A stretch of DNA of 21,710 nt from Chara braunii (GCA_003427395.1 BFEA01000042.1:2731421-2753130), one strand, 5' to 3'. Shown: positions 8,907-19,971, counted from the stretch's first letter. The notes: generated by a model not told the origin, from the sequence alone. Program-made: numbers and translations.

Positions 8907-10744
8907 TAGCAAAAATTCATTTTTATACCACTATCGATAAGAAGAAGGTTGAATGTTGTTTAAAGCTTTGGATTGAGGAGAACGTCCAGCCTCCTCTTCT
9001 AGCCGACCTGTATGCGAAGAAAACTCGTACTGTTTGGTTGAAAGCCAACTCATAAAAGATGTGTTGCATAACCATAAGCTCTTTGCACAACAAAGCACCT
9101 TTGAGTGTGTGTGTGAGAAATTTGACTTGCCCAAAATCAATGGACATGTCGCGGTCAAAATTAGCGAAGTAAGTGGCTTGGACCGATTCTTATCTAATGC
9201 TAAGAACACTCTCTTTCCCAGGACCATCGCATCACGGGATGGCCTTAACTAAGCCTGCAATAAGACATTGGATGTTGTTCGGAAGAACAGAATAACTAAC
9301 CAATTTCGAATACCACATGGATCTGTTACGAAGAAGGGCGAAGCTAAGCCCCCTGGATGTATTTTGAGTGAATACGTTCTAGGGGTAAAGCAAGCGTTCG
9401 CAGGATTGGTTTTAGGCCCGCAGGATCGTAACACCAGCGAGACCTGGATTGAGTGCCCCAAAAAGTATGAAATGGGACAACAATCAATGTTTCTTAACAA
9501 TGATAACTATGAAATTGTGGATTCTGCGAAAAGTCTGATCTTGCGTGATATTCGTACCAAATACAATGAGCAGGGTTTGGGACAGATCGCAAGATGGGAT
9601 GGGCGGTGTGAACTGCAGTATGCCCACATTATGGCTAAGGAAAAGGACAAGGAAAAAAAAGACCTATTGTCCCTTCATTTCATAGTCCGTTTCATGCTGC
9701 GTCACGTGTCCTATCCCTTGCCTTGAACTCTTTGATTCGTAAGGTTAATGTGCCTCACTTTAATCTCAAATCGTTGGGTGACCTTCGACAGACGATCTCC
9801 ATTGTCAATAAGAAAGATGGACCTATATCTAAGTGTGGAGTCATTGCTCGCACTTATGACATAAAAGAAATGTTCAGCCAACTACCCCATGAGATAATTT
9901 ATCGTGTAGTCCAATGGATTACCGAGTGTTGCGTAAAGAAAAGTATACGCCGGATCCGACTTAACACTAGAAAAAAATGGACAACCTTTGGGAAATCCCA
10001 TATAGAGGTCGGATGAAAATTTATCTGACTCACCTCCCTGATCTCGCTTACTCAGTTCCAGCTGGAGCACACTGTGTTTTTGGTCTCTGATGCTATTCTA
10101 CGCCAGAAGAAAGGAATCCCTATGGGTGCGAAAGTCAGTCCGTCGTTAGCCTGTATGATATGCATGTACTCTGAGTACAACTTCATCTCGGCTCTCGGCA
10201 CCGACGCAAAGTTCATCACTGGGAAAAGATATGTGGATGATCTATTGTTTTTTTCTTTCTTTCATAAAAACAACCTGGTGGGAATGGAGGAAGCTAACAA
10301 CCGCCTGGATAAAATCATGCAGTGTTATCCCAAGGAACTTAGCTTGGAAAGAATCGATTCCGGGACAGGGAGCCTCGATTTTTTGGAAACAAGGATGATC
10401 ATTGCAGAAAATGATAAAACCGTGATTGTTGCTCACAAATTTAAAAACCGGGAGTCAATTTGGGGATTTGAGAACCTACAGTTTTAGACGTACAAGAATC
10501 CTGCTTCCTTCGGACCAAAAACGTCCAAATTCGCTAATGCAGCAAATATCATTCTCCGAATCTCTGAGAACTGTAGTGATATGGGTATGACCTGCCTCGG
10601 CGTACTCACACTAGCAGTCGAGATCAACAAACTTGGGTATGATAGCAAGATTGTCCTGACTGGACTAAGATGGATGCAACACCGTAATGGTAATAACCCT
10701 TTTGGGTCCAGATTCAGAAAATCGTGAAAAACATAGTTTACTGA
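8846..10744 (+). pseudogene. PLE reverse transcriptase, right copy (multiply broken)
   Basis: Same RT as the left copy and, in life, fused behind the GIY-YIG domain. Blocks: GVNPRAKIVAKIH linker, FECVCEKFDLP with an intact CxC (9106-9114), motif A YDIKEMFSQL (Asp 9858-9860), motif B QKKGIPMGAKVSPSLA (from 10104), YVDD (10230-10241) and LDFLETRM. Lesions against the left copy: 1-bp loss at ~9051 (gccaactcat against gccaagtcaat); TAA at 9250-9252 where the left copy has CGA; 1-bp loss in an A-run at ~9650-9660; the shared TGA codons 10014-10016 and 10026-10028; TAG at 10485-10487 where the left copy has CAG; and 1-bp loss near 10697. It keeps 54 bp (10540-10593) missing from the left copy. Most lesions are private, so decay followed insertion. 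Confidence 0.85.
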
Positions 10745-11643
10745 GTTGTGTATACGACTGGCATACTAGTCTGCTTTGCTAGCGAACCTTTGAGTTCTGA
10801 TCCAGCAGATATCTCCTGACGACTCCCTCTGCAGAGCGGGCTTTACTTCTTCAAAGGAAACGAACCCACAGCAAGGCGGCTTCTATGCAAACTCGTTTTT
10901 GAAACCATGTGTGTTTTTTCATGGACTACGACGGTTTTTTGCGGTACCTACTCGGTAAAAAAAGGTTCCACACAGGGAGAACTGGCTTAGCAGGCAGGCT
11001 TCGACCGTTGATACATTTTGATACGTATCTGTTGATCTTTTTCGGCCACATACATCCTTTTGGGTTTCAAAGTGGTATGTATCTGTCAGGACGCACACGT
11101 CCTTAGCTACCAGTCCGATATAAGAGGGTCAAAGGAAATGTTACCTCGACGATTACGAACTTGATCTACTGCAGATTGGGTTTAACATCTTCGATGGGAA
11201 CAAAAACCTACTTTTTTCGTAACTCTCAGACTTATATATATATATTTTTGACAGGTTCTTCAACATGTACCTACCTAGTTATTGGGTTTCATGCATCACT
11301 GAGCGGCAGGACGCTTGGCCTCCCAGGCGGGCTTTTCACTAAGGATTTAATTTTGCTAGTATATGGTCGAAATTATTGACCCCATACATTTTTTCAATTT
11401 TTCTAGCTCATGCTTGGTGAAGAACCGATGCTTGGGAAGTAGGAGGGCAAGTTCCCAATTTTATATTTATGCAAGGACTATACAGTAGGAATCCTCAATC
11501 TGAGTGGTGTATTGAGTGGAAGGGTTGAGTTTTTGTAACTCTGTATTACGGAATGGTGGATGGGAAGATGTTGTACGCCATGATATTAATGATCAAGGCA
11601 TCTTCTTCTACTTTTTGGTTCCATTGTGTTTAATCATTCTCAT
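10745..11643 (+). other. 3' UTR of right PLE copy
   Basis: Closely matches 4903-5810, including both internal duplicate blocks (ctgcag at 10829 and 11169, 340 bp apart). Small indels include a missing ~9 bp near 11560 relative to the left copy. It ends at the same tttaatcattctcat, which fixes the element's 3' terminus. Confidence 0.7.
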
Positions 11644-11647
11644 TCTC

Positions 11648-11663
11648 AGGGTCACGGGCCATC
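11648..11663. repeat. Right target-site duplication
   Basis: agggtcacgggccatc, identical to 3026-3041. It is followed directly by minisatellite sequence (atagggcgtccccggggcac) that continues the unit interrupted on the left. Confidence 0.75.
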
Positions 11664-11877
11664 ATAGGGCGTCCCCGGGGCACCGGACCATCAGATGGTC
11701 CCGTGTTGTCAAGGCGCCTGACCTTCTGATGGTTCAACGTCGTTAAGGCACCAGGCCCTCCAATGGTCCAAAGTCGTGAGTCTGTCGGACCATCGGCTGG
11801 TCTGGCGCCTTCACGACGCCGGACCATTAGAGGGTTTGGAGTCTTGACCACACCGGACCATCGGAGGGTCCGGGCAT
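11648..11877. repeat. Palindromic minisatellite, right remnant
   Basis: Units with ggaccatcagatggtcc, aaggcgcctgacc and gaccatcggagggtccgg show this is the continuation of the 1839-3041 array. It gives way to unrelated AT-richer sequence at about 11878. Confidence 0.85.
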
Positions 11878-12195
11878 GACCCCTTTACAAAACGTGGAGA
11901 AACTAAAACCACACAAGCAAAAAAACTAAAATTTTGATATACCTGTGCAGGCCATCTGCGAGGCAACGAAACAGCGACCTCAGCCACGATGGGGTGCGGA
12001 CAGGTTATGGCGAAGTGTCGCAGTGGTGTGTTGAAACGGAGAAGGAGGAACAACTGTTGGTTGAATGACAGTATCACACATGTGAGGTGTCAAAGCGCAA
12101 TAGCCTTCGTCAATGGTCTATCTAGGCCCACTGTTGTGGATTATCTATTCATTTCATATATAGGCAGTTTTGGGTTTTAACCAAACGAGTTGAAC
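11878..12195. other. Unassigned intergenic sequence
   Basis: AT-rich spacer between satellites. Open frames are short and without recognisable motifs. I see no RNA gene or transposon end. Confidence 0.5.
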
Positions 12196-12510
12196 AACCA
12201 TGTGTTCACCGAATGAAGTACCAATCAAGCTTTTTTCAGTATAATATTGAGAAAATAAAGGTGGGGGAGAAATGTGATTCTCCCCCAGACTTTTATAATA
12301 ACAACAGATCAGCAATCGCATGTCCTCACCGATCGAAGTGCGAATCATGTGCTCACCAATCGAAGTGTCAATCAAGCTTGTTTCCTAACTATATCGAAAC
12401 AATAAAGGTGGGGGAAAAACGGAGTCCTCCCCCTACCATTTTCAGGGTCAACCAGACAACAATCATATGCTCACCGATCAAAGTGTCAATTATGTTTTTT
12501 TCTCAATTGA
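12196..12510. repeat. Diverged ~150-bp repeat with G5/C5 hairpin
   Basis: Two and a half related units start with caccgaatgaagtaccaatc (~12207), caccaatcgaagtgtcaatc (~12353) and caccgatcaaagtgtcaatt (~12472). Each of the first two then has aataaaggtggggg and a hairpin. In unit 1 the arms gggggagaa (12263-12271) and ttctccccc (12278-12286) pair perfectly. In unit 2 ggggga (12410-12415) faces tcctccccc (12425-12433) imperfectly. There is no coding signal. Confidence 0.7.
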
Positions 12511-15500
12511 TTCATCACGACCTTTGCGATAATATGATATTTTCAAATTTCAACAAAACAAAAAAACACAAATTCCTGGGGACATCGTGGGAGAGGGATA
12601 TCAATCCCTTCCTCATCCTTCGATCTCTGTTCCTACATGGCATTGCCTCAATGACATCACGACCTTTTCAAAAGATGGCACTTAAAAAAAAAAAAAAAAA
12701 ACAGCAAATTCCTTTGGGTTAGTGTGTGGAGAGGGAGTTTAATTTATTCTCTATCGTTCGATCGTTGTTCCTTACGTGGCATTGCCTCATAAGACCTTGC
12801 CGAAACATAACATTGTGAGGAAAGGGAGATCAATTGCCTTATCATGACCTTCTCGAGAATAACATTTTAAGCAAAAAAAAAAAAAAAAAACAGCAAATCC
12901 CTTTGGGATATTGTGGAACGAGGAAGATCAGTTCCCTCCCCATCGCTCGATCGTTGTTGCTATGTGGCATGACGTTATCACGACCTTTCTGAAAATTACA
13001 TTTAAAAAAAAAAAAAACAATAACACATCGTCTTAGGGTATCGAGGGGAGATGGAGATCAATCCCCTTCGCATCGTTCGATTGTTGTTCCTACGGGGCAT
13101 TGTCTTATCATGACCTTTTAAAAATATAACATTTAAAAAAAAAAAAAAAAAAATCTCATTGAAGTATTGTGCGGAGAGGGGGATCAATCCCTTCCCCACC
13201 GTTCGTTGTTCCTACGTGGAATTGGCTTAACACAACCTTCCCGAAAATTGCATTTTCAACAACAAAAAATAAACAGCAAATCCCCTTGAGGTATTGGAGA
13301 TCGATACCTTCCCCATCGTTCGATCGCTATTCCTACGTGGCATTGCCTCATCACGACCGTTCTAAAAATTCATTGTGAGGAGAGGGGGATCAATAACTTC
13401 CCCTATGTTCAATAATTCTTCCTACGTGATATTGCCTTATCACGATCTTTTCAAAAAATGTATTTTCAGCAAAAGAAGAAAAAAAAAACGCACATTTTCT
13501 TGGGATATTATGGGAAGAGGAAGATCAATCCCCTCCCCATCGTTCGATCGTTGCTCCTACGTGACATTGTCTTATCACGACCTTTAGAAATACAATATTA
13601 AAAAAAAATAATAATAATAATAAAAAAAAATCTAATTGGGGTAATGGGGGAAGAGACATCAATCCCTTCCCCATCATTTGATCATTGTTCTTACGTGGCA
13701 TTGCCTTATCACGACATTTTAAAAATATAACATTAAGAAAAAAAAAAAAAAAGTAAATTCCCTTGAGGTATTGTGGGGAGAGGGAAATCAATCTCTTCCC
13801 CATCGTTTGGTCGTTGTTCCTACCTGGCATTGCATCATCACGACCTTTCCGAAACGACATTGTGGGAAGAGATAAATCAATATCTTCTCCGTCGTTTGAT
13901 TGTTGCTTCTACGTGACCTTACCCCATCACAACCTTTCAGAGATATGACATTGTGGGGAGTGGTAGATCAATCCCTATCCCGTTGTACGATCATTGTTCC
14001 TATATGGCATTGCCTCATCACGACCTTCAAAAAATGACATTTTCAGCAAAAAAAAAAACAACAACAGCAAATCCTCTTGGGATATTGTGAGGAGAGGGAG
14101 ATCAATTTATTCCTAATTGTTCGAACAATGTTCCTACATGGCATTCCCTCATCACGACCTTTCCAAAATACAACATCGTGAAGAGAGGGAGATCAATCCG
14201 TTCCTCGTTGTTTGATCGTTGTTCCTACGTGACATGGTCTTATCACGACCTTTTCAAAAATTGCATTTTTAGCAAAAAAAAAAGAAAAAACAGCAAATCC
14301 CCTAGGGGTATTGTGGGAAGAGGGAGATCAATCCCCTCCCCATCCTTAGATCATTTTTCCTAGTATGTGACATAGCCTTATCACGACCTTTTCAAAATAT
14401 AACATTTTTAGAAGGAAAAATAAAAACATAAAATCCCCTTGGGTATTGTGGGGAGAGGGAGATTCATTCGTTCCCCATCATTTGATCGTTGTTCCTACAT
14501 GCTATTGCCTAATCACGACCTTTTCAAAATATGACATTGTGGGGAGAGGGAAATCAATACCCTTCCCATCCTTCGATCGTTGTTCCTATGTGGCATTGCC
14601 TCATCACAACCTTTTCAAAATATGATGTTCAATTTGTCAAAAAAAAAAAAAAAAAAAAAATCCCCTTGGGATAATGTGGAGAGAGGGAAACCAATCCCTT
14701 CCCAATCATTCGATTGTTGTTCCTACATGGTATCTCATCATCACGACCTTTCATAAATATGACATTGTGAAAAGAGGGAGACCAATCCCTACCCCCTTAT
14801 TCGATCGATGTTCCTATATGACATTGCCTTATCACGACCTTTCCAAAATAACATTTTCAGTGAAAAAAAAAAAACAGCAAATCTCATTGGGGTTGTGTGG
14901 GGAGAGAGAGATCAAGCTCTTCCGCATCGTTTGGTCACCGTTCCTACGTGGCATTGCCTCATTACAACCTTGCCAAAATATGACGTGGTGGGGAGAGGAA
15001 GATCAATTTCATCCTCGTCCTTCGATCGCACTTCCTACGTGGCATTACCTTATTACGACCTTTCCGAAAATGACATTTTCAGCAAAAAGAAACAAACAAC
15101 AAATCTCCTTGGGGTATTGTCGGGAGAGGGATATCAATCCCTTGCCAATCATTTGATCATTGTTCCTACGTGGCATTGCATTCTCATGACCTTTCCAAGA
15201 ATCGTATTTTCAGCAAAAAAAAAAAAAAAAAAGAGCAAATCCTGTTAAGGTATTATGGGAAGAAGGAGATCAATCTCTCCCCCATTGTTCGATCCATGTC
15301 TCTACAAGGCATTGCCTCATCATGACCTTTCCAAAATATGACATTGTGGGGAGAGGGAAATCAATCCTCTCCCGATCCTTCGATCGCTGCTCCTATGTGG
15401 CATTGCCTTATCACGACCTCGTTAAAATATTACGTTTTCAAAAAAAAAAAAAAAACAGCAAATCCTATTAGGGTAGTGTGGAGAGAAGGAGATCAATCCC

Positions 15501-17070
15501 TTCACCATCATTCGATCGTCGTTCCTATATGGTATTGCCTCATTCGTTGAGCGATGTTCCTACGTGACATTGCCTTATCACGACCTTTTCAAAATATAAC
15601 ATTGTATAATAAAAAAAAAAGCAGTAAATTTCATTGGGGTATTGTGGGAAGAGGGAGATCAATCTCTTCCCCATCTTTCAATCGTCGTTCCTACGATGAC
15701 ATTGCCTTATCACGACCTTTCTGAAACTGTCATTTTCTGGGGAAAAAAAAAAAAAACAGCAAATCCCCTTGAGGTAGTGGGAAAAGGGAGATCAATCCTT
15801 TCCCCATCGTTCGAGAGTTGTTCCTACGTGGCATTCCCTTATTATAACCTTTTCCAAGTATGACAATGTGGAGAGAGGGAGATCAATCCCTTCCTCGTTG
15901 TTCGATCGTTGTTCCGATGTGGCATTCCCTTATCATGACCTTTTTAAAAATGACATTTTCAGCAAAACTAAAAACAACAAATTCCTTTGGGATATTATGG
16001 GGAGAGGGAGATCGCTCTCTTGCCTATCGGTCGATTGTTGTTCCTACATGACATTGCTTCATCACGACCTTTTCGAAATATGATATTTTGAGGAGAGGGA
16101 GATCAATCCCGTTCCCGTTGTTTGATCGTTGTTTGGGCCTGTTTCTAAGTGGCATTGCCTTATCAGAGTTATCACGACCTTTTCAAAAATGATAATTTCA
16201 AAAAAAAAAAAAAAAAAAATCTCCTTGGGCCCCTGGGGTATTGTGGGGAGAGGGGGATCAAACCCTTCCCGATCGTTCGATCGCAATTCCTATGTGGCAT
16301 TGCCTTATCACGACCTTTCCGAAAATTACATTTCAATAAAAAACAAACACAACAAATTTCACTGGGGTATTATGGGGAGACGAAGATCAATCTCTTCCCC
16401 ATCCTTCAATCGTTGTTTCTACGTGGCATTGTCTCATCACGACCTTTTCAAAATATGACATTAAAAAAAAAATTTAAAAAAAAGTCAATTCTGTTGGGAT
16501 ATTATGGGAAGAGGGAGATTAATTCCCCATTCTTCGATCATTGTTCCTATGTGGCATGGCCTCATCACGACCTTACCGAAATATGACATTGTAAGGAGAT
16601 CAAATCCCTTCCCCATCCTTCGATCGTTGTTCCTTCGTGGCATTGGCTTATCTCGACCTTTCTGAAAATGACATTTTCATAAGAAAAAAAACAAACAACA
16701 AATCTCTTTGGGGTATTGTGGGAAGAGGGAGAAAAATCCTTGCCTCATCGTTCGATCGTTGTTCCTACGTGACATTGCCTCATCACGACATTTCCAAAAT
16801 ATGACATTAAAGGAAGAGGAAAATCATTCCCTTCACTATCGTTCGCTCGATGTTCCTATGTTGCATTACCTTCTCATGACCTTTCTGAAAATGACATTTT
16901 AAGCTTTGAAAAAAAATAGCAATCCTTCGATCGTTACTCCTATGTAGCATTGTCTTATCACAACCTTTTCAAAACATGGCATTTTCAACAAAAACAGAAA
17001 AAAAACAGCGAATCCCCTTGGGGTATTGTGGGGAGAGGGAAATCCATCATTTTCTCATTGTTCGACCGCT
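12510..17070. repeat. Poly(A) satellite array, ~35 units in two size classes
   Basis: Each unit has cgatcgttgttcctacgtgg, cattgcctcatcacgacctt, aaaatatgacatt, then gtggggagagggagatcaat and cccttccccatcgtt. Spacing between successive cattgcc landmarks is either about 90 or about 133 bp. The long form has an extra ~43-bp module with an A-run, cagcaaatccccttgggg and tatt, placed between gacatt and gtgggg. The array is diverged (many substitutions, A-runs from 9 to 19) and unidirectional. Isolated relatives lie at 262-370, 671-786, 1064-1170 and 17765-17885. Open frames across it are artefacts. Confidence 0.9.
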
Positions 17071-17764
17071 GTTTGCCAAGCCTGGGTACCACTCCGTTTT
17101 CTTTCTGGTACTCTCACGGAAATAATAATAAAAAAAATAAAAAATAAAAAAAGTTGCGGTCGTGAACCTAATAAAAGAAAGGGGGAAAAAAAAAAGGTAA
17201 CAAAGTTTTGGTCGTGATTGCAGTTGTATACATTCTTGGAAGTGGTAGTGTCAGTGTGCCCTCAATGAGGGCATCTCTGGCCCGTGGCCAGGTTCTAGAT
17301 TCCAAAAAGATAATAAAAGGAAAAAAACAATCACATGGATCTGGCCATGAAAATGGCTGGATACATTCCACTAAGTGCCAGTGTGATAAGCCTTATAATC
17401 CTCTGACAAAACACAACTTGAGCAAATCACGGACAACTTGAGCAATTCACGGACAAGGGACTCATAAGAAACACACGACCAAGAAAAAAAGAAAGCAGTA
17501 ATATTCAGAATGTGACCGCCTTACATGTAAGGTGTATTCTGTGGAGAAAGATTATGAGCACGACCTCTTGGACTACCCTGCCCAACATCATTGCAGTAGA
17601 GAAAGCATTTTTTTTTTTCTTTTTCTGTTCACTCGTGACACTATAAAATTCCGATTTATGAGACATTGCCGACCCTATGTCCCACCCCTGAAAAGTTCGG
17701 GTACTGGCCAAACATCGTACTAATTTCCCAACACTGGCGAAGATACTGCTGGTTTAAAGTATGG
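17071..17764. other. Unassigned sequence with small repeats
   Basis: No credible gene. It contains A-rich tracts (17105-17200), a perfect 17-nt palindrome tgccctcaatgagggca at 17257-17273, and a 20-bp tandem duplication of aacttgagcaaatcacggac at 17415-17454 with one mismatch. Confidence 0.5.
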
Positions 17765-17885
17765 TTAAAAAAAAAAAAAAAAAAGGCAAGTCCCTTTGGG
17801 ATATTGTGGGATAGGGAGATTAATCTCTTTCCCATCGTGGCATTGCCTTATCGTGACCTTCCCGAAATATAATATTTTCCAACAA
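17765..17885. repeat. Isolated poly(A) satellite unit
   Basis: An A-run, then caagtccctttgggatattg, a tgggatagggagattaatct block, and cattgccttatcgtgacctt followed by cccgaaatataatatttt. It is a diverged single long-type unit outside the main array. Confidence 0.8.
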
Positions 17886-18437
17886 ACAAAAAACAACAAC
17901 AACATTCATGTGTTCCCTCCAATTTTGACAATGAAATGTTTGAATTGAAGGTCCTACCACTGTTAGCCATGAGATGGAACACATGCAACATGTTCAGTCA
18001 CACAGTGATTGTGGCAATCGATCGGATAGACAGGCGTTCGCAAAGAATGATCGAATTGGCACGCAATGCAAAAACCATGCACGTGTCACAGACGAGGAGT
18101 TGCTGCAATATGAGCGTCATCACCAATCTGCGTCATGCTTACCATCGTGAGTCACTGTGATTCTCCATACTCTGCAATGTTGTCGTCACCACCAATCCGC
18201 GTTGGCCTCACGATGTGGACCTAAAATGCAGGGTTGGTACCAAATGGGAGACAGCAGGCCCGATACCAACCGAAAAAAAAAAAGGGGCAGGCGCGAAAGC
18301 CAGACCTGCACCAGCCTCCGCCTTTGGTGTTACGTAGTATAGGTCCGGTCCCTTTTTATTTTCTCAGTACGACGTGGTGCACGAAATCACCACCCACGGC
18401 CGCGCCGGCTTGGATAGGGAAGGAAATTAATCAACAA
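17886..18437. other. Unassigned sequence
   Basis: No recognisable gene or RNA. A short diverged direct repeat is present: tgcaatatgagcgtcatcac followed by caatctgcgt near 18103, and tgcaatgttgtcgtcaccac followed by caatccgcgt near 18173. Open frames are short. Confidence 0.4.
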
Positions 18438-18480
18438 GATAGAAGTAAATTCAATATTATATTGAATTTACTTCTATCTG
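18438..18480. repeat. Perfect 43-bp palindrome
   Basis: Arms of 21 bp (18438-18458 and 18460-18480) are exact reverse complements around one T at 18459. The arm begins agatagaagtaaattc. Flanking bases do not pair, so the ends are sharp. Transcribed, it would give a 21-bp hairpin with almost no loop. Confidence 0.9.
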
Positions 18481-19882
18481 GACACCCCAACCCTTGTAGG
18501 AACGCTCATTTGCCATTTATGCAAGACGTGTGCCTCAACAGAGTGTTTTTCTGCAAAATGTGCACATCATAAGCGCTTACGTGCTGCGCGTGTGCCTTGG
18601 AACAACGTCTCTATGCTGAGCGTGTGCAGTGACGGTGCCTTTTCCTGCGCCGGCACTTCCACAGAGCGCCTTCTCGGGGCGCCTTTGCACGATGCCTTCA
18701 AGCAGCAGGTGCGCCTGATCACAACGTTCGTGAACAACAAGCAGGCTAGCACCGAACATCAGCACTCGGTTCCGGCCTTCACAAGGAGCCTTCGTGCGGC
18801 AGCAGGTGGATAGAGAGGGTGCTTTTTTTAGGAGGTGATGTTTCTATGACTATCAGTTTTTCCTCCCCGTATCAGGGGATTTCCCACTGCATGTTTTTCT
18901 TTATGTCGAGCGTTGCGGCAATGTTAGGCATTTACTGCGAGCGCCTTCCCTCAACGCTTTTGTCCTACAACCCCCCTTTTGTGCAAGCAAGCCTTGCCGA
19001 ATAACCCTTCCCCCCCTAGAGCCACGACAAGTTCCCATGCCATTATGTTCCATTCACGTGTCTTTGTGTCTTTGACGTTATTTTTTTGCTTCAAAAAAAA
19101 CTTCAGGAGTAAGAAGTTTAGAGTGGTGTAGTATTTTCAGCCTTTAATTGATGATATGAAAAGAACTTTAATGCGATATATATGAGAGAAAGGAAAACTT
19201 ATTATCGAAGCCGAGGCATATACTCTCATAAAGTTTTCTCGATCCGCACTGAAAATACTCATAATAGCCCTTGTCGGAGAAGGAGGATCGCTTGACCAAT
19301 CCTCATCTGATTACTTAGATCAAACCACACTACCTAGTCACCTTCTTTAAAGTTAAGCCCCCTTCTCGGTATTCTCGCCCAGTCTTGAGAAAGAGAAAGA
19401 TGATTTGCTCTCGATTCGCCGAAGTGATGGGCATACCTCAAGGTTGCTCGCAACTGCTCAGATAATTTTCATTTTTTGGTTCAAGGATCCCATAGATCCT
19501 TGATACTCAAAATTCCGACATTCCCCAACCACGAACAAGGTGAGGTCGAACTGTTAAAAATACACCCATAACCATCTGTGATCCAACGTATGGAGTTCCA
19601 TCGTCAAAATCTTCACGAAAGATATCACGTGGTCGAGCCTACGACATCTTTCAAGAAATTGCTTGATGGGGTGCCCGTTGCTGGCTGCAGAAACCCGGTA
19701 TTTGACCTTCGCGGTTGGACAACACGTTCTCCTTCCCAGCCACCATATGTTGGTCTTCACCGCCTCGTCTAAGCACCTAGAAGCAGCCTCATCGTTGTCA
19801 TGTGGACATCGACAACGTTGCGGGAGGAACTGGAGGAAGTCGCGTCTACAACAGTGGTGGGTTACCACCAGCCCCTCTCCCG

Positions 19883-19887
<5 letters not shown>
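18481..19887. other. Unassigned sequence; weak possible exon at 18592-18813
   Basis: The segment ~18570-18815 is noticeably more GC-rich than its surroundings and is open on both strands, but none of the translations has a motif I recognise and the plus frame starts without ATG. Further right, a distant inverted repeat agtattttcag (19130-19140) and ctgaaaatact (19249-19259) brackets ~110 bp of AT-rich sequence. Nothing else can be assigned. Confidence 0.35.

Positions 19888-19971
<84 letters not shown>
19888..19971. repeat. (CT)42 microsatellite
   Basis: An uninterrupted CT run of 84 nt, with GA on the minus strand. The open frames (Ser-Leu or Arg-Glu repeats) are products of the microsatellite. 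Confidence 0.98.

Larger units (their letters stand above)
5811..11643 (+). mobile_element. Right PLE copy, apparently full length
   Basis: It begins immediately after the 3' end of the left copy and ends at tttaatcattctcat, about 5.83 kb. Order: non-coding leader (5811-6259), ORF1 in decayed pieces (6260-~7856), GIY-YIG nuclease (~7857-8420), linker, RT (to 10744) and 3' UTR. The 5' boundary is inferred from the junction with the left copy. A second genomic copy would be needed to prove that ORF1 belongs to the element rather than being a captured or separate insertion. Confidence 0.7.
3042..11647 (+). mobile_element. Penelope-like element insertion, partial tandem dimer
   Basis: A single insertion in the minisatellite contains a 5'-truncated copy (3042-5810) followed head-to-tail by an apparently full-length copy (5811-11643). 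The shared part (3042-5810 against ~8826-11643) is about 2.8 kb and about 95% identical by eye. Both copies end at the same sequence, tttaatcattctcat. Tandem partial copies that mimic LTRs ('pseudo-LTRs') are a known PLE feature. Domain order is GIY-YIG, CxC linker, RT, as reported for the Naiad/Chlamys clade. I see no LTR, integrase, protease or RNase H of LTR elements. Extra bases tct at 11644-11646 separate the 3' end from the target duplication. Confidence 0.8.

Noticed and set aside
7857-10744. Group II intron, retron or bacterial system
   Set aside because: No intron domain V or maturase pattern; surrounding DNA is eukaryotic satellite.
3042-11647. LTR retrotransposon reading, with the 2.8-kb repeats as LTRs
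   Set aside because: The repeats contain the RT itself, there is no integrase, protease or RNase H, and RT motifs plus GIY-YIG fit a PLE.
12510-17070. CRISPR-like array
   Set aside because: Units are tandem and diverged with no short identical repeat separated by unique spacers, and there are no cas genes.
12510-17147. Many 60-160-residue open frames
   Set aside because: They repeat the poly(A) satellite unit and shift with A-run length. No domain is present.
18592-18813. Possible small host gene
   Set aside because: No ATG start, no recognisable domain, and equally open antisense frames; kept only as a weak note.
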